A stretch of DNA of 64,000 bases from assembly GCF_934191625.1 (NCBI RefSeq), contig NZ_CAKPUG010000001.1:496001-560000 (forward strand), written 5' to 3'. Below, piece after piece: positions 19,114 through 26,774 of this stretch. The stretch's first letter is position 1; each line of letters begins with the position of its first letter. The notes beneath the pieces are model-generated. The model made no database searches. It had not been told where the DNA came from and worked only from the letters and a program-made list of their open reading frames with translations. A program made the position numbers and the translations under genes. Source of the DNA: an uncultured Lactococcus sp. Its GTDB lineage: Bacteria; Bacillota; Bacilli; Lactobacillales; Streptococcaceae.

Positions 19114-19623
19114 GTGGCAGAAAAAGAACCGTGGGATAAAGAAATCTATAAGGCCATGAAAGCAGATTCCGAAAAAAGTCGTGCTGGCAGCAAGCCAAAA
19201 AACAAACACCATAATAAGTCACTAACTTCCCGTGCTTTAACCTTTACTGTTGTGACAATGTTTTTACTGGTTGGTTTCATGATTGCTTTTATTCTTTGGA
19301 ATAATCAAACGCAACATAGCGGTGGCTTTGCTCAGGAAAATCCAGAAAAAACCGTAGAACAAACTACTGAACAACAAACAGAGCAGACAACTGAGGAAGC
19401 AAAACCGGAAGAAAGTACAGTAGCTCCACCGCCAACCACTGAAGAATCCTCTTCTGAAGAGGGAGCAACTTATGTTATTGTAGCTGGAGATGATCCAAGT
19501 AAGATTTCAGCGAAGACAGGAGTTGCTTGGTCTGTAATTGCAAGCCTTAATAATATCTCAGCATCAGGATACAATGCTGACGGGTCACCAATATCACCGG
19601 GGCAAGTGTTAAAATTAAAATAA
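19114..19623 (+). CDS. LysM-containing membrane-anchored protein (SAG1386/EF1546-like)
   Basis: 169 residues with a GTG start (19114; AAGGAAAGG upstream). A charged cytoplasmic N-terminus (1-45) is followed by one membrane segment (about 48-67), then a Thr/Glu/Pro-rich stretch (about 78-118) and a C-terminal LysM domain (YVIVAGDDPSKISAKTGV... to GQVLKLK). LysM binds peptidoglycan, so the domain should face the wall. The gene precedes cmk, the same neighbourhood as the family of surface-associated proteins named after SAG1386/EF1546. Role unknown. Confidence 0.85.
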   Translation: MAEKEPWDKEIYKAMKADSEKSRAGSKPKNKHHNKSLTSRALTFTVVTMFLLVGFMIAFILWNNQTQHSGGFAQENPEKTVEQTTEQQTEQTTEEAKPEESTVAPPPTTEESSSEEGATYVIVAGDDPSKISAKTGVAWSVIASLNNISASGYNADGSPISPGQVLKLK

Positions 19624-19658
19624 TAAAAAGTATTAATAGTATTACATAGGAAAGAAAC

Positions 19659-20321
19659 ATGATAAAGTTACAAATTGCTGTTGATGGTCCCGCCTCAAGT
19701 GGAAAATCAACTGTCGCTAAAATCGTTGCACAAAATCTCGGGATTATCTATTTAGATACAGGAGCAATGTATCGCGCTGCCACATTGGTTGCTCTCCAAA
19801 ATAAAACGGAGGATCCTCAAAAAATAATCGATGTGATTAAGAAAAAACCAATTTTCTTTAAAAATACTGCCGATGGTCAGCTGGTATTTTTAGGAACCGA
19901 GGATATTACTAAGATTATCCGGACAAATGAAGTAACGCACAATGTTTCAAAAATCTCTGCTTTAGCTCCAGTGCGGGAATTTTTAGTCGCTGAGCAACAG
20001 CGTATTGCTGACGAGGGTGGTATTATCATGGATGGGCGTGATATTGGAACGGTTGTCCTACCTAATGCGGATTTGAAGATTTTTCTTGTAGCTTCTGTGG
20101 ATGAACGGGCAGAGCGACGTTATAAAGAAAATTTACAAAAAAATATTCCTACTGATTTGGAAGAACTCAAAGTAGAAATCGCCGAACGTGATCGTAAAGA
20201 CAGTACACGATCAGTTTCACCTCTAAAGCAAGCAGAGGATGCTATCTTGTTAGACAGTACAGGAAAAACGATTGATCAAGTGGCAGGTTTCATCGAAGAA
20301 AAAGCACGAGAACTTTTGTAA
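19659..20321 (+). CDS. cmk: (d)CMP kinase
   Basis: Cytidylate kinase, 220 residues, phosphorylating CMP and dCMP with ATP. P-loop GPASSGKST is at residues 10-18, the NMP-binding segment [11 protein letters not shown] follows, and [20 protein letters not shown] is the family signature near residue 125. [15 protein letters not shown] text near residue 180 forms the lid (reads [14 protein letters not shown]). It is 35 bases after the LysM gene and likely cotranscribed with it. In streptococci infC often follows; here a terminator and an acetyltransferase follow. Confidence 0.96.
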   Translation: MIKLQIAVDGPASSGKSTVAKIVAQNLGIIYLDTGAMYRAATLVALQNKTEDPQKIIDVIKKKPIFFKNTADGQLVFLGTEDITKIIRTNEVTHNVSKISALAPVREFLVAEQQRIADEGGIIMDGRDIGTVVLPNADLKIFLVASVDERAERRYKENLQKNIPTDLEELKVEIAERDRKDSTRSVSPLKQAEDAILLDSTGKTIDQVAGFIEEKARELL

Positions 20322-20340
20322 TCAATCAATTTTTAAAGGA

Positions 20341-20373
20341 ACAAACGGAGTAAAGGTATTCCGTTTGTTTTTC
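20341..20373 (+). terminator. Intrinsic terminator of cmk
   Basis: ACAAACGGA (20341-20349) pairs with TCCGTTTGT (20360-20368), followed by a T-rich tail. Confidence 0.85.
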
Positions 20374-20394
20374 TATAAATGAAGGAGGTCAACA

Positions 20395-20919
20395 TTGGAA
20401 ATAAGAAGTATTGGGCGAAAAGACTATAAAGAAGTTGAGCAGTTAATTCGTCAATCATTTAGCAGGTCCGAACATGGTTATGGTAATGAAGCAGAGCTTG
20501 TGGAAAAGATTCGGACAGATTGCAGCTATGTCGATGGTTTAGAAGTTGTCGCCACTGAAGGAGCAAAAATTATTGGTTATGGTTTACTAAGTGAAGTCGA
20601 GATTATCAACGATAAAGAAAGTTTTACAGGGCTGGTTCTTGCGCCATTAGCTGTTTTACCTTCTTGGCAAGGTAAAAAAGTGGGAGAAAACTTGCTGAAA
20701 GAGTTGGAAAAGCGTGCCGTTCAACAAGACTTCCCTTTTATAAGTATTCTGGGGCATCCCCAATATTATTCTCGTTTTGGCTATGTAGCTGCTGAAAAAT
20801 ATAAGGTCACGGCACCATTTGACGTTCCAGCAGAAGCTTTTATGATTCGTCCTTTACAACCAGATGCACTAGAAAATATTTCAGGTTGTCTCAAATATGC
20901 GCAAGCCTTTGACATGTAA
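20395..20919 (+). CDS. GNAT family N-acetyltransferase (YhbS-like)
   Basis: 174-residue acetyltransferase. The acetyl-CoA-binding motif A reads LAPLAVLPSWQGKKVGENLLKEL (residues 82-104), followed by ILGHPQYYSRFGYV, typical of the YhbS subgroup. Start is TTG 20395 with GAAGGAGG seven bases upstream. The acceptor substrate is unknown. It is a single gene after the cmk terminator. Confidence 0.85.
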   Translation: MEIRSIGRKDYKEVEQLIRQSFSRSEHGYGNEAELVEKIRTDCSYVDGLEVVATEGAKIIGYGLLSEVEIINDKESFTGLVLAPLAVLPSWQGKKVGENLLKELEKRAVQQDFPFISILGHPQYYSRFGYVAAEKYKVTAPFDVPAEAFMIRPLQPDALENISGCLKYAQAFDM

Positions 20920-21006
20920 ATAGAGAGTAGAGAGTATTAACGATATAAATCCCTTTTGATTTAAGTTATTTCTTTAAACTGTCTCGGAGTCTCCGCTTAT
21001 ATATTT

Positions 21007-21015
21007 TGTTATAAT
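21007..21015 (+). promoter_or_regulatory. Promoter of the VanZ-RDD gene
   Basis: Extended -10 TG-T-TATAAT with the hexamer at 21010-21015, followed by a short leader with AAAAAGGA before ATG 21044. Confidence 0.6.
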
Positions 21016-21043
21016 AAAGATAAAATTTTAAAAAAGGATTTTT

Positions 21044-22090
21044 ATGCTTACTTATCTCCATGCTATTCAAATAGGTGTACTGCTCTTCTTTGTTTTTTTC
21101 TTGCTGAGCCTTATCCCTTATATGATTGTTCAATATCGTAAATATGGGCGTGTTAACCCTTGGCGTTTTATCGTCAATTTTTCTTTTGTCCTTTATATAG
21201 TTTGTGCTTATGCGATGACTATTTTCCCTCTGCCTGATGTGGCACAGGTTGCACAAATGACAGGTCCCAAGCAAAATCTCATGCCCTTTGAATTTGTACG
21301 ACAGTTCATAGCTTATAATCCATTGGTACCTAGTGATTCTTCTACGTGGCTCATGGCCTTGAAAGCACCAAGTTTTATACAACCTTTTTTTAATCTGCTT
21401 TTGACGTTGCCATTTGGAATATATTTGCGTTATCTTTTTAAGCGTAATTTTTCTCAAACCTTAATGTGGAGTTTCATGCTCACTTTATCGTTTGAACTTT
21501 TACAACGCTCAGCTCTTTTTGGCCTTTATCCTCGCCCTTATCGTCTTTTTGATGTTGACGATTTAATGATTAATACGTTAGGCAGTTTGCTGGGCTTTGG
21601 CATTGCTTGTTTACTTGTTAAAGTTTTACCAGATTTAGATGCTAAACAAGCTATTCCTGCCCAGATTGGAATGATACGCCGGGCTATTGCTTTTGGCGTG
21701 GATCTTGTTTTAGCAAATCTGATTTCAAATTTTGTACCTCATTTTTATATAGCGATGCTCCTTACATTTGTGGGCATTCCAGTCATTTTTGGCGTAACTT
21801 TTGGTCAAAAACTTCTTAAGATAAAAATTGAAGGAAGTCGGTGGAAGATTCTAAGTCGTCAACTCTTATCTTTCGTAAATTTTGGAATCGTAGCCCTTTT
21901 GTCTTTTTTCTTACAACGTTCAGGCTACATTCCACAAAATGAGTTGGGACAAAATTTCTTGATGGTAGTTCTTTCATTAATTCTTCTTTTATTGCCAATC
22001 CTAGACATTCTTTTTGCTATACTTTCACGTACACGCAAGTTGTGGTATGAACGTTTAAGTCAAACAGAATTAAGCGCAAAAGAAATTTAA
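21044..22090 (+). CDS. VanZ-RDD fusion membrane protein
   Basis: 348-residue polytopic membrane protein. Residues 1-190 are a VanZ-like domain (FPLPD, NLMPFEF, LRYLFKRNFSQTLMWSF and the DVDDLMINTLGSLLGF signature). Residues 205-340 are an RDD domain (IRRAIAFGVDLVLANL, TFGQKLLKIKI, then LPILDILFAILSRTRKLWYERLSQT). VanZ of the vancomycin cluster gives low-level teicoplanin resistance, but chromosomal homologues have no settled function. A strong terminator follows. Confidence 0.85.
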   Translation: MLTYLHAIQIGVLLFFVFFLLSLIPYMIVQYRKYGRVNPWRFIVNFSFVLYIVCAYAMTIFPLPDVAQVAQMTGPKQNLMPFEFVRQFIAYNPLVPSDSSTWLMALKAPSFIQPFFNLLLTLPFGIYLRYLFKRNFSQTLMWSFMLTLSFELLQRSALFGLYPRPYRLFDVDDLMINTLGSLLGFGIACLLVKVLPDLDAKQAIPAQIGMIRRAIAFGVDLVLANLISNFVPHFYIAMLLTFVGIPVIFGVTFGQKLLKIKIEGSRWKILSRQLLSFVNFGIVALLSFFLQRSGYIPQNELGQNFLMVVLSLILLLLPILDILFAILSRTRKLWYERLSQTELSAKEI

Positions 22091-22121
22091 AAAAAACGTT
22101 AGTCCTACTAACGTTTTTTTT
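22088..22121 (+). terminator. Intrinsic terminator
   Basis: AAAAACGTTAGT-CCT-ACTAACGTTTTT hairpin with a run of eight T, overlapping the stop of the VanZ-RDD gene. Confidence 0.88.
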
Positions 22122-22138
22122 ACTAAAAAGATGAGTAT

Positions 22139-22408
22139 TTATAGACGATGCCCAACACCGCGGCCAAACAAACGCGAATTGGATATTTTATTATAAAAAT
22201 CCGTTGTCATGGGTGTTAAATTATAGCGAAGAGCGAGTGGGCGTAACTGAGCCTCTAATTGGGCTAAGGTTTCTTCAAGATTTCCCTGACTTTCAATGCG
22301 ATTTTTAGCTTCCAATATCAAGGCACGCTCCCACTCACGAATATGTTTGCTCAAGATTAAATTGTACATTTCATTCAATATTTCAGTTTGATTTAATGGT
22401 TTTTTCAT
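22139..22408 (-). CDS. Bacteriocin immunity protein-like (EntA_Immun type), orphan
   Basis: 89-residue helical, charged protein. The pattern EILNEMYNLILSKHIREWERALILEAKNR followed by LEETLAQLEAQLRPLALRY resembles the four-helix immunity proteins of pediocin-like (class IIa) bacteriocins; this is recognition by eye, not a search. No bacteriocin precursor, leader peptidase or transporter gene is nearby, so it would be an orphan immunity gene that protects against bacteriocins of neighbours. No ribosome site is visible; the -10 ends seven bases before the ATG. Confidence 0.6.
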   Translation of the reverse strand: MKKPLNQTEILNEMYNLILSKHIREWERALILEAKNRIESQGNLEETLAQLEAQLRPLALRYNLTPMTTDFYNKISNSRLFGRGVGHRL

Positions 22409-22414
22409 AGTTAA

Positions 22415-22449
22415 ATTATAGCATGTAAGCCTTTTCGTTGTGCTATAAT
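22415..22449. promoter_or_regulatory. Back-to-back promoters of the immunity-like gene and msrA
   Basis: Two TG-C-TATAAT extended -10 elements face away from each other: minus-strand hexamer 22415-22420 (ATG at 22408, leaderless) and plus-strand hexamer 22444-22449 (leader with GGAGG before msrA). Only 23 bases separate the hexamers, so the polymerases should compete. Confidence 0.65.
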
Positions 22450-22467
22450 GTGCTTGGAGGAAGAGCT

Positions 22468-23010
22468 ATGAGTAAAGAAGTTGCAATTTTTGCTGGTGGA
22501 TGTTTTTGGTGCATGGTTGAACCATTTGAAACACGCCAAGGCATACTGGCTGTGACCAGCGGTTATACTGGTGGTCATGTTGATGACCCGACATATGATG
22601 AAGTGTCAGGTAAATATACAGGTCATACTGAAGCTGTGGAGATAATTTTTGAAAATACTCTTATTTCTTACGATTCCTTATTGGAAATTTACTGGAGCCT
22701 GATTGATCCAACTGATGGAGAAGGACAATTTTACGATCGGGGCAGTAACTACAGACCAGCTATCTACGTTGAAAATGAGAAACAACGCCAAGCTGCTGAG
22801 AATAGTAAGCGAAAATTATCGGAGTCGGGGCTTTGGGATAAACCAATCATTGTCCCTATAGAAAATGCGCAAACATTTTGGCCAGCTGAAGATTATCACC
22901 AAGATTTTTATAAAAAGAATCCTAAAAGATACAAACAGATGCACAAAGCACGTGAACAATTTCTAAAAATTAAGCGTTTTAGAAATAAATTTTTTAGAAA
23001 AAATGTTTAA
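22468..23010 (+). CDS. msrA: Peptide-methionine (S)-S-oxide reductase MsrA
   Basis: Repairs oxidised methionine (S-sulfoxide) in proteins. The catalytic GCFWC motif is at residues 11-15 and the family text [29 protein letters not shown] follows. 180 residues, with a basic tail ([14 protein letters not shown]) after the conserved core. Start ATG 22468 is set by GGAGG and the family start ([11 protein letters not shown]); the frame is open 30 bases further upstream without support. Monocistronic, from the divergent promoter. Confidence 0.95.
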   Translation: MSKEVAIFAGGCFWCMVEPFETRQGILAVTSGYTGGHVDDPTYDEVSGKYTGHTEAVEIIFENTLISYDSLLEIYWSLIDPTDGEGQFYDRGSNYRPAIYVENEKQRQAAENSKRKLSESGLWDKPIIVPIENAQTFWPAEDYHQDFYKKNPKRYKQMHKAREQFLKIKRFRNKFFRKNV

Positions 23011-23086
23011 AAAAGTTCTTGAATTTTGCTGTCAATTATAAAAGTCCTTTATCAAATATAAAAAATCATGATATAATAGACGGATA

Positions 23087-24457
23087 ATGAAAGATAATAA
23101 ACAAAAACGCTTTGAATATCTTCGAGCAAATAAAGCTTATTTAAGCGAACGTGAAAAACAAGAATATTATGAATTAGTAGAAGAAATAGAAGGGTGGCAG
23201 GCCCTTGAAGAAGAATATGCGGCTGATATAGAAGAAGAGCGCGCACAGACTGAAAGTTCTTCTTCTGAGAGACGGAGTAGATCCAGCCGTTCCTTAGACT
23301 CAGCACCAACGGCATTTTTATCCAAACGTGGGAAAAAGAAAGAAAAACGTCGTGCAGAAGAAGACTTTGAGAATGAAGCGGCTGAGGAAACAGCAAATAA
23401 AAAACCAAAGAAAAAGAAAAACTGGATAAAGCGTATTTTCTTTATTTTAATTGCATTGATCTTGATTATGATTGGTTTCTTTATTTATGGTTATCAGCGT
23501 GGAATTAGCCGAGAAGGAGGAGCAATCAAAGCTGAACAGTTCAATGGAGCTGCAAATGCTGATGGTTCTGTCAATATCCTCCTATTAGGTGCCGATCAAC
23601 GACCAGGACAAAGCTCGGGTGTGGCACATTCAGACAGTATTATGGTTCTGAATGTTGGCAAAAGCGGTAAAATGCAATTGGTGAGCTTTATGCGCGACAC
23701 GTTGGTTAATATTCCAGGTGTTGGAGATGCAAGCCAAGGGCCTAATATGAAGCTTAATGCGGCCTTTACCATTGGTGAGCAAAATGAAAATCAGGGTGTT
23801 GAACTCGTACGTCAGACCTTGCAGCAAAATTTTGGTATAAATGCCAAATACTATGCTGTGGTTGACTTCTCAAGTTTTGCAACAGTGATTGATTCGATGT
23901 TTCCTGGTGGAGTACAGATTGATGCTAAATTCGCTACAATTAATGGGCAAAAGTTTGATGAAGTTCCTGTACCGGATGATTTAGCTGAAACAGAAGGTAT
24001 GGCCAAAAATGATAAGGAACTGAGTGCAGAAGAAGCCGCGGCTTTGGGCTATCCTGATGGCGGCGGGGTCTTTATGATGATTAAGCAAGGGCCACAACGA
24101 ATGGATGGACGTACGCTTTTGAACTATGCACGTTTCCGTCATGATGATCAAGGTGATTTTGGACGTGTGCAACGGCAACAACAAGTCATACAAACTCTCA
24201 CATCAAAAGTTAAAAATCCGTTGACGCTCTTTACTGGCGCAAGTGCCTTGGGTACTGCTCGAGCTGTTACAATGACTAACCTTTCTAATACTTTCTTACT
24301 CACAAAAGCGTTACCTGCAATGTTTGGTGGTGTAGAAAATACAACAATCCCATCAGATAATGATTGGCAATCTGCCTATGATATGTATGGAGGCTCAGGT
24401 ATCCTCATTGATATGAATAAATACAGTGCCAAAGCACAAGAACTTTTAGGGCAATAG
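23087..24457 (+). CDS. LCP (LytR-CpsA-Psr) family cell wall polymer ligase
   Basis: Membrane-anchored enzyme of 456 residues that attaches anionic or rhamnose polymers to peptidoglycan. An unusually long, highly charged cytoplasmic N-terminus (about 115 residues, rich in Glu, Lys, Ser) precedes one membrane helix (about 116-136). The LCP domain has ILLLGADQRPG, HSDSIMVLNV, SFMRDTLVNIPG with the pyrophosphate-binding Arg/Asp residues, and LLNYARFRHDDQGDFGRVQRQQQ. The long N-terminus resembles LytR-type kinase-regulated members. ATG 23087 follows the -10 (TATAAT 23072-23077) by nine bases without a ribosome site. Confidence 0.92.
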   Translation: MKDNKQKRFEYLRANKAYLSEREKQEYYELVEEIEGWQALEEEYAADIEEERAQTESSSSERRSRSSRSLDSAPTAFLSKRGKKKEKRRAEEDFENEAAEETANKKPKKKKNWIKRIFFILIALILIMIGFFIYGYQRGISREGGAIKAEQFNGAANADGSVNILLLGADQRPGQSSGVAHSDSIMVLNVGKSGKMQLVSFMRDTLVNIPGVGDASQGPNMKLNAAFTIGEQNENQGVELVRQTLQQNFGINAKYYAVVDFSSFATVIDSMFPGGVQIDAKFATINGQKFDEVPVPDDLAETEGMAKNDKELSAEEAAALGYPDGGGVFMMIKQGPQRMDGRTLLNYARFRHDDQGDFGRVQRQQQVIQTLTSKVKNPLTLFTGASALGTARAVTMTNLSNTFLLTKALPAMFGGVENTTIPSDNDWQSAYDMYGGSGILIDMNKYSAKAQELLGQ

Positions 24458-24458
24458 A

Positions 24459-24492
24459 AAAAAGCATTCAACTACAGGTTGAATGCTTTTTT
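24459..24492. terminator. Bidirectional terminator between the LCP gene and malG
   Basis: AAAAAGCATTCAAC-loop-GTTGAATGCTTTTT, perfect 14-bp stem with A and T tracts on either side. Confidence 0.88.
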
Positions 24493-24497
24493 AGTTT

Positions 24498-25352
24498 CTA
24501 TCCTTTATCTGCACCAGCAGTAATTCCTTTAACATAGAATTTTTGCATCACGATGAAGAGAATAGTGATAGGAATAGCGATGATTACACACCCGGCAACA
24601 AATTGAGTAAAGTTTGTTGCAGAAGAACCCCTCGAGTTGGTCATCATGTTTTGTAATCCATAGGCAATAGTACGCGACTTAGGATCGCCGCCACCTAAGA
24701 TAACACTCGCAAAGAGGAAGTCAAGCCAAGGGGCAATAAAGGCAGTTAATGATGTATAAACAATCATTGGTTTTGATAGGGGCAAGGTAATTTTGGTAAA
24801 AATTTGCCATTTAGTTGCGCCATCAATTACCGCAGCTTCATCAATTGAAGTGGGGATTGTGTCTAGGAAACCTTTAAAGATATAAAAGCCTAAACCAGAA
24901 CCGCCTATATAGATTAAAGTCAGTCCAACTAAATTGGTCATATTGAAAGATTTGAGAATGTAATAGAGAGCGATCATTGCCATGATACCGGGGAACATTC
25001 CAATAATAAGCGCTAACTGTAGGAAAGGTTTGCGTAATTTGAAGCGTAAACGTGACAATACATAAGACATAACAGTGGTAATCAGCGTATTAACGACTGC
25101 ACAGATAACAGCGATGATAAACGTGTTAAGGAGCCAGTGCCCGTAAGGATAAACTGGGTTATTAAAAATACCAGTAAAATTGTCCAGAGTCCACTGCTGA
25201 GGAATGAATGTTGATACAAAACCGGTGTTATTTTTAGAAAAACTGGTAAGGATAATCCATATAATTGGGAAAATCCAGATGATTGCAAGTAAGGTCAAGA
25301 GCAAGTATCGCAATACTAAGGAAGCTTGACGTTGGCGTTTATATGATTTCAT
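24498..25352 (-). CDS. malG: Maltose/maltodextrin ABC transporter permease MalG
   Basis: 284-residue membrane subunit with six segments. The cytoplasmic EAA loop reads DEAAVIDGATKWQIFTKITLPLSKP near residue 195, the docking site for the ATPase. Start ATG 25352 is fixed by AAGGAGGG upstream; the frame runs 81 bases further inside malF without support. It begins two bases after the malF stop codon, so the two are translationally coupled. Last gene of malEFG; ends at a bidirectional terminator. Confidence 0.94.
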   Translation of the reverse strand: MKSYKRQRQASLVLRYLLLTLLAIIWIFPIIWIILTSFSKNNTGFVSTFIPQQWTLDNFTGIFNNPVYPYGHWLLNTFIIAVICAVVNTLITTVMSYVLSRLRFKLRKPFLQLALIIGMFPGIMAMIALYYILKSFNMTNLVGLTLIYIGGSGLGFYIFKGFLDTIPTSIDEAAVIDGATKWQIFTKITLPLSKPMIVYTSLTAFIAPWLDFLFASVILGGGDPKSRTIAYGLQNMMTNSRGSSATNFTQFVAGCVIIAIPITILFIVMQKFYVKGITAGADKG

Positions 25353-25353
25353 T

Positions 25354-26703
25354 TTAACCCTCCTTAAAAGCATTTGTACGACGATAAGCAAACAATGAAG
25401 CTGTAGCTGAGATGATAAAGATAACAATACCAATAGCTGAAGCGATGTTATAACTTGGTATCGACTTCATAGTTAAGCTGTAAAGCCAGGTAATCAATAA
25501 GTCAGTGGAGCCAGCTTGGAAATACTCTGCATTCAGTGGACCGCCACCAGTCAAGAGGAAAATAACGTTGAAGTTATTAATGTTTCCGATAAATTGTTGA
25601 ATTAAGGCAGGAGTCATAACGAACAATATTTGAGGGAAGGTAATAGAGCGGAAAATATCAAAACTGTTGGCTCCGTCAATTTTAGCTGCTTCAATCTGAT
25701 CTGTTGGCAGATTTTGGATAATCGCTGTTGAAATTAACATAGAGACAGGTATACCAATCCACATATTAACACCGATAACCGAAAACTTCGCGAGCAAAGG
25801 ATCCATTAAAAATGGAATAGGATGATCAATAAGACCAATGCTTTGAAGCCAACTATTGAGTGGCCCATTGTTGTCGAGAAACATATTCATCATTAAGAGT
25901 GAAACAAAAGAAGGAACAGCCATAACGATAACAAAGAGTGTGCGCCAGAAAGCTTTGAATTTAATTCCAGATGATTCAATCAAAAGAGCAAGTAATACGC
26001 CAAAGAAGAAGGTTGTTGCTGTGGCAGCAACAGCCCAAACGAGGGTCCAACCTAAGACAGGAAAGAAAGTCCCAGCGATGTTACCAGTTAGAATCTCACC
26101 AAATGAAGCAAATCCTGTCCAAGAAAAGCCGATTGGATGATCTTGATTAAAATTGGTAAAGGCAATGGTAATCATGAAAAGCAAAGGAGCAATTGTGAAA
26201 ACTAAGATCCCAAGCAAGGGAATCGCCATTAGTGTGTAATGGAGACGGCTGTCTAAGAGTGTAGCCAAATCCTCCATCGTTGTAGGAATATGTTCTCCAT
26301 CACGATTTAAGACATAGAGATGACGTGTTGACCGAAGACTTGTAAGATAGATAACCGCAACCATTGCGATGAGTACTAAGGACATAACACCAAAAAGGAG
26401 GATGAGCATGGAGTTATCAGGTTGTTGCGTGACATAAATCTGTCGTGCTTCATCAAAAACGACCTGTTTAGTTTTGACATTTCCGAGATTGCTCAGGAGA
26501 CTGATTGAGCTAATACCATTGAAAATAAGCCAGAAAAGGAAGACAATTTCGATGATAAGGAAGCTAAGCCCCTTAAGCCATTGTTTATTTTTTAGTTGTG
26601 CTAAACCCATGATAAAGAAGCTGAGCTTTGTGAAAATATCACCTTCACGCCATACCTCTTTATATGTTGCTTCAGGAGATGGTTTAATTTTCTTTTTAAA
26701 CAT
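25354..26703 (-). CDS. malF: Maltose/maltodextrin ABC transporter permease MalF
   Basis: 449-residue membrane subunit. It has the long N-terminal region with extra membrane segments (around 45-65 and 100-120) and an intervening extracytoplasmic loop typical of MalF. The transporter core has the EAA loop EAAKIDGANSFDIFRSITFPQI near residue 350. Pairs with MalG to form the maltodextrin channel. It lies 71 bases after malE, separated by an intercistronic hairpin. Confidence 0.94.
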   Translation of the reverse strand: MFKKKIKPSPEATYKEVWREGDIFTKLSFFIMGLAQLKNKQWLKGLSFLIIEIVFLFWLIFNGISSISLLSNLGNVKTKQVVFDEARQIYVTQQPDNSMLILLFGVMSLVLIAMVAVIYLTSLRSTRHLYVLNRDGEHIPTTMEDLATLLDSRLHYTLMAIPLLGILVFTIAPLLFMITIAFTNFNQDHPIGFSWTGFASFGEILTGNIAGTFFPVLGWTLVWAVAATATTFFFGVLLALLIESSGIKFKAFWRTLFVIVMAVPSFVSLLMMNMFLDNNGPLNSWLQSIGLIDHPIPFLMDPLLAKFSVIGVNMWIGIPVSMLISTAIIQNLPTDQIEAAKIDGANSFDIFRSITFPQILFVMTPALIQQFIGNINNFNVIFLLTGGGPLNAEYFQAGSTDLLITWLYSLTMKSIPSYNIASAIGIVIFIISATASLFAYRRTNAFKEG

Positions 26704-26731
26704 ATTTTTTACCCTTTTGTATATAAAAAAT

Positions 26732-26760
26732 AAGAGGATTAGGATGAGCCCAATCCCCTT
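26732..26760 (-). terminator. Intercistronic hairpin between malE and malF
   Basis: On the minus strand AAGGGGATT pairs with AATCCTCTT (one G-U pair) across an 11-base loop, followed by a weak T-rich run. Hairpins after the binding-protein gene usually protect its mRNA or trim read-through, giving more MalE than MalFG. Confidence 0.6.
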
Positions 26761-26774
26761 AAATTAATCAAAAA

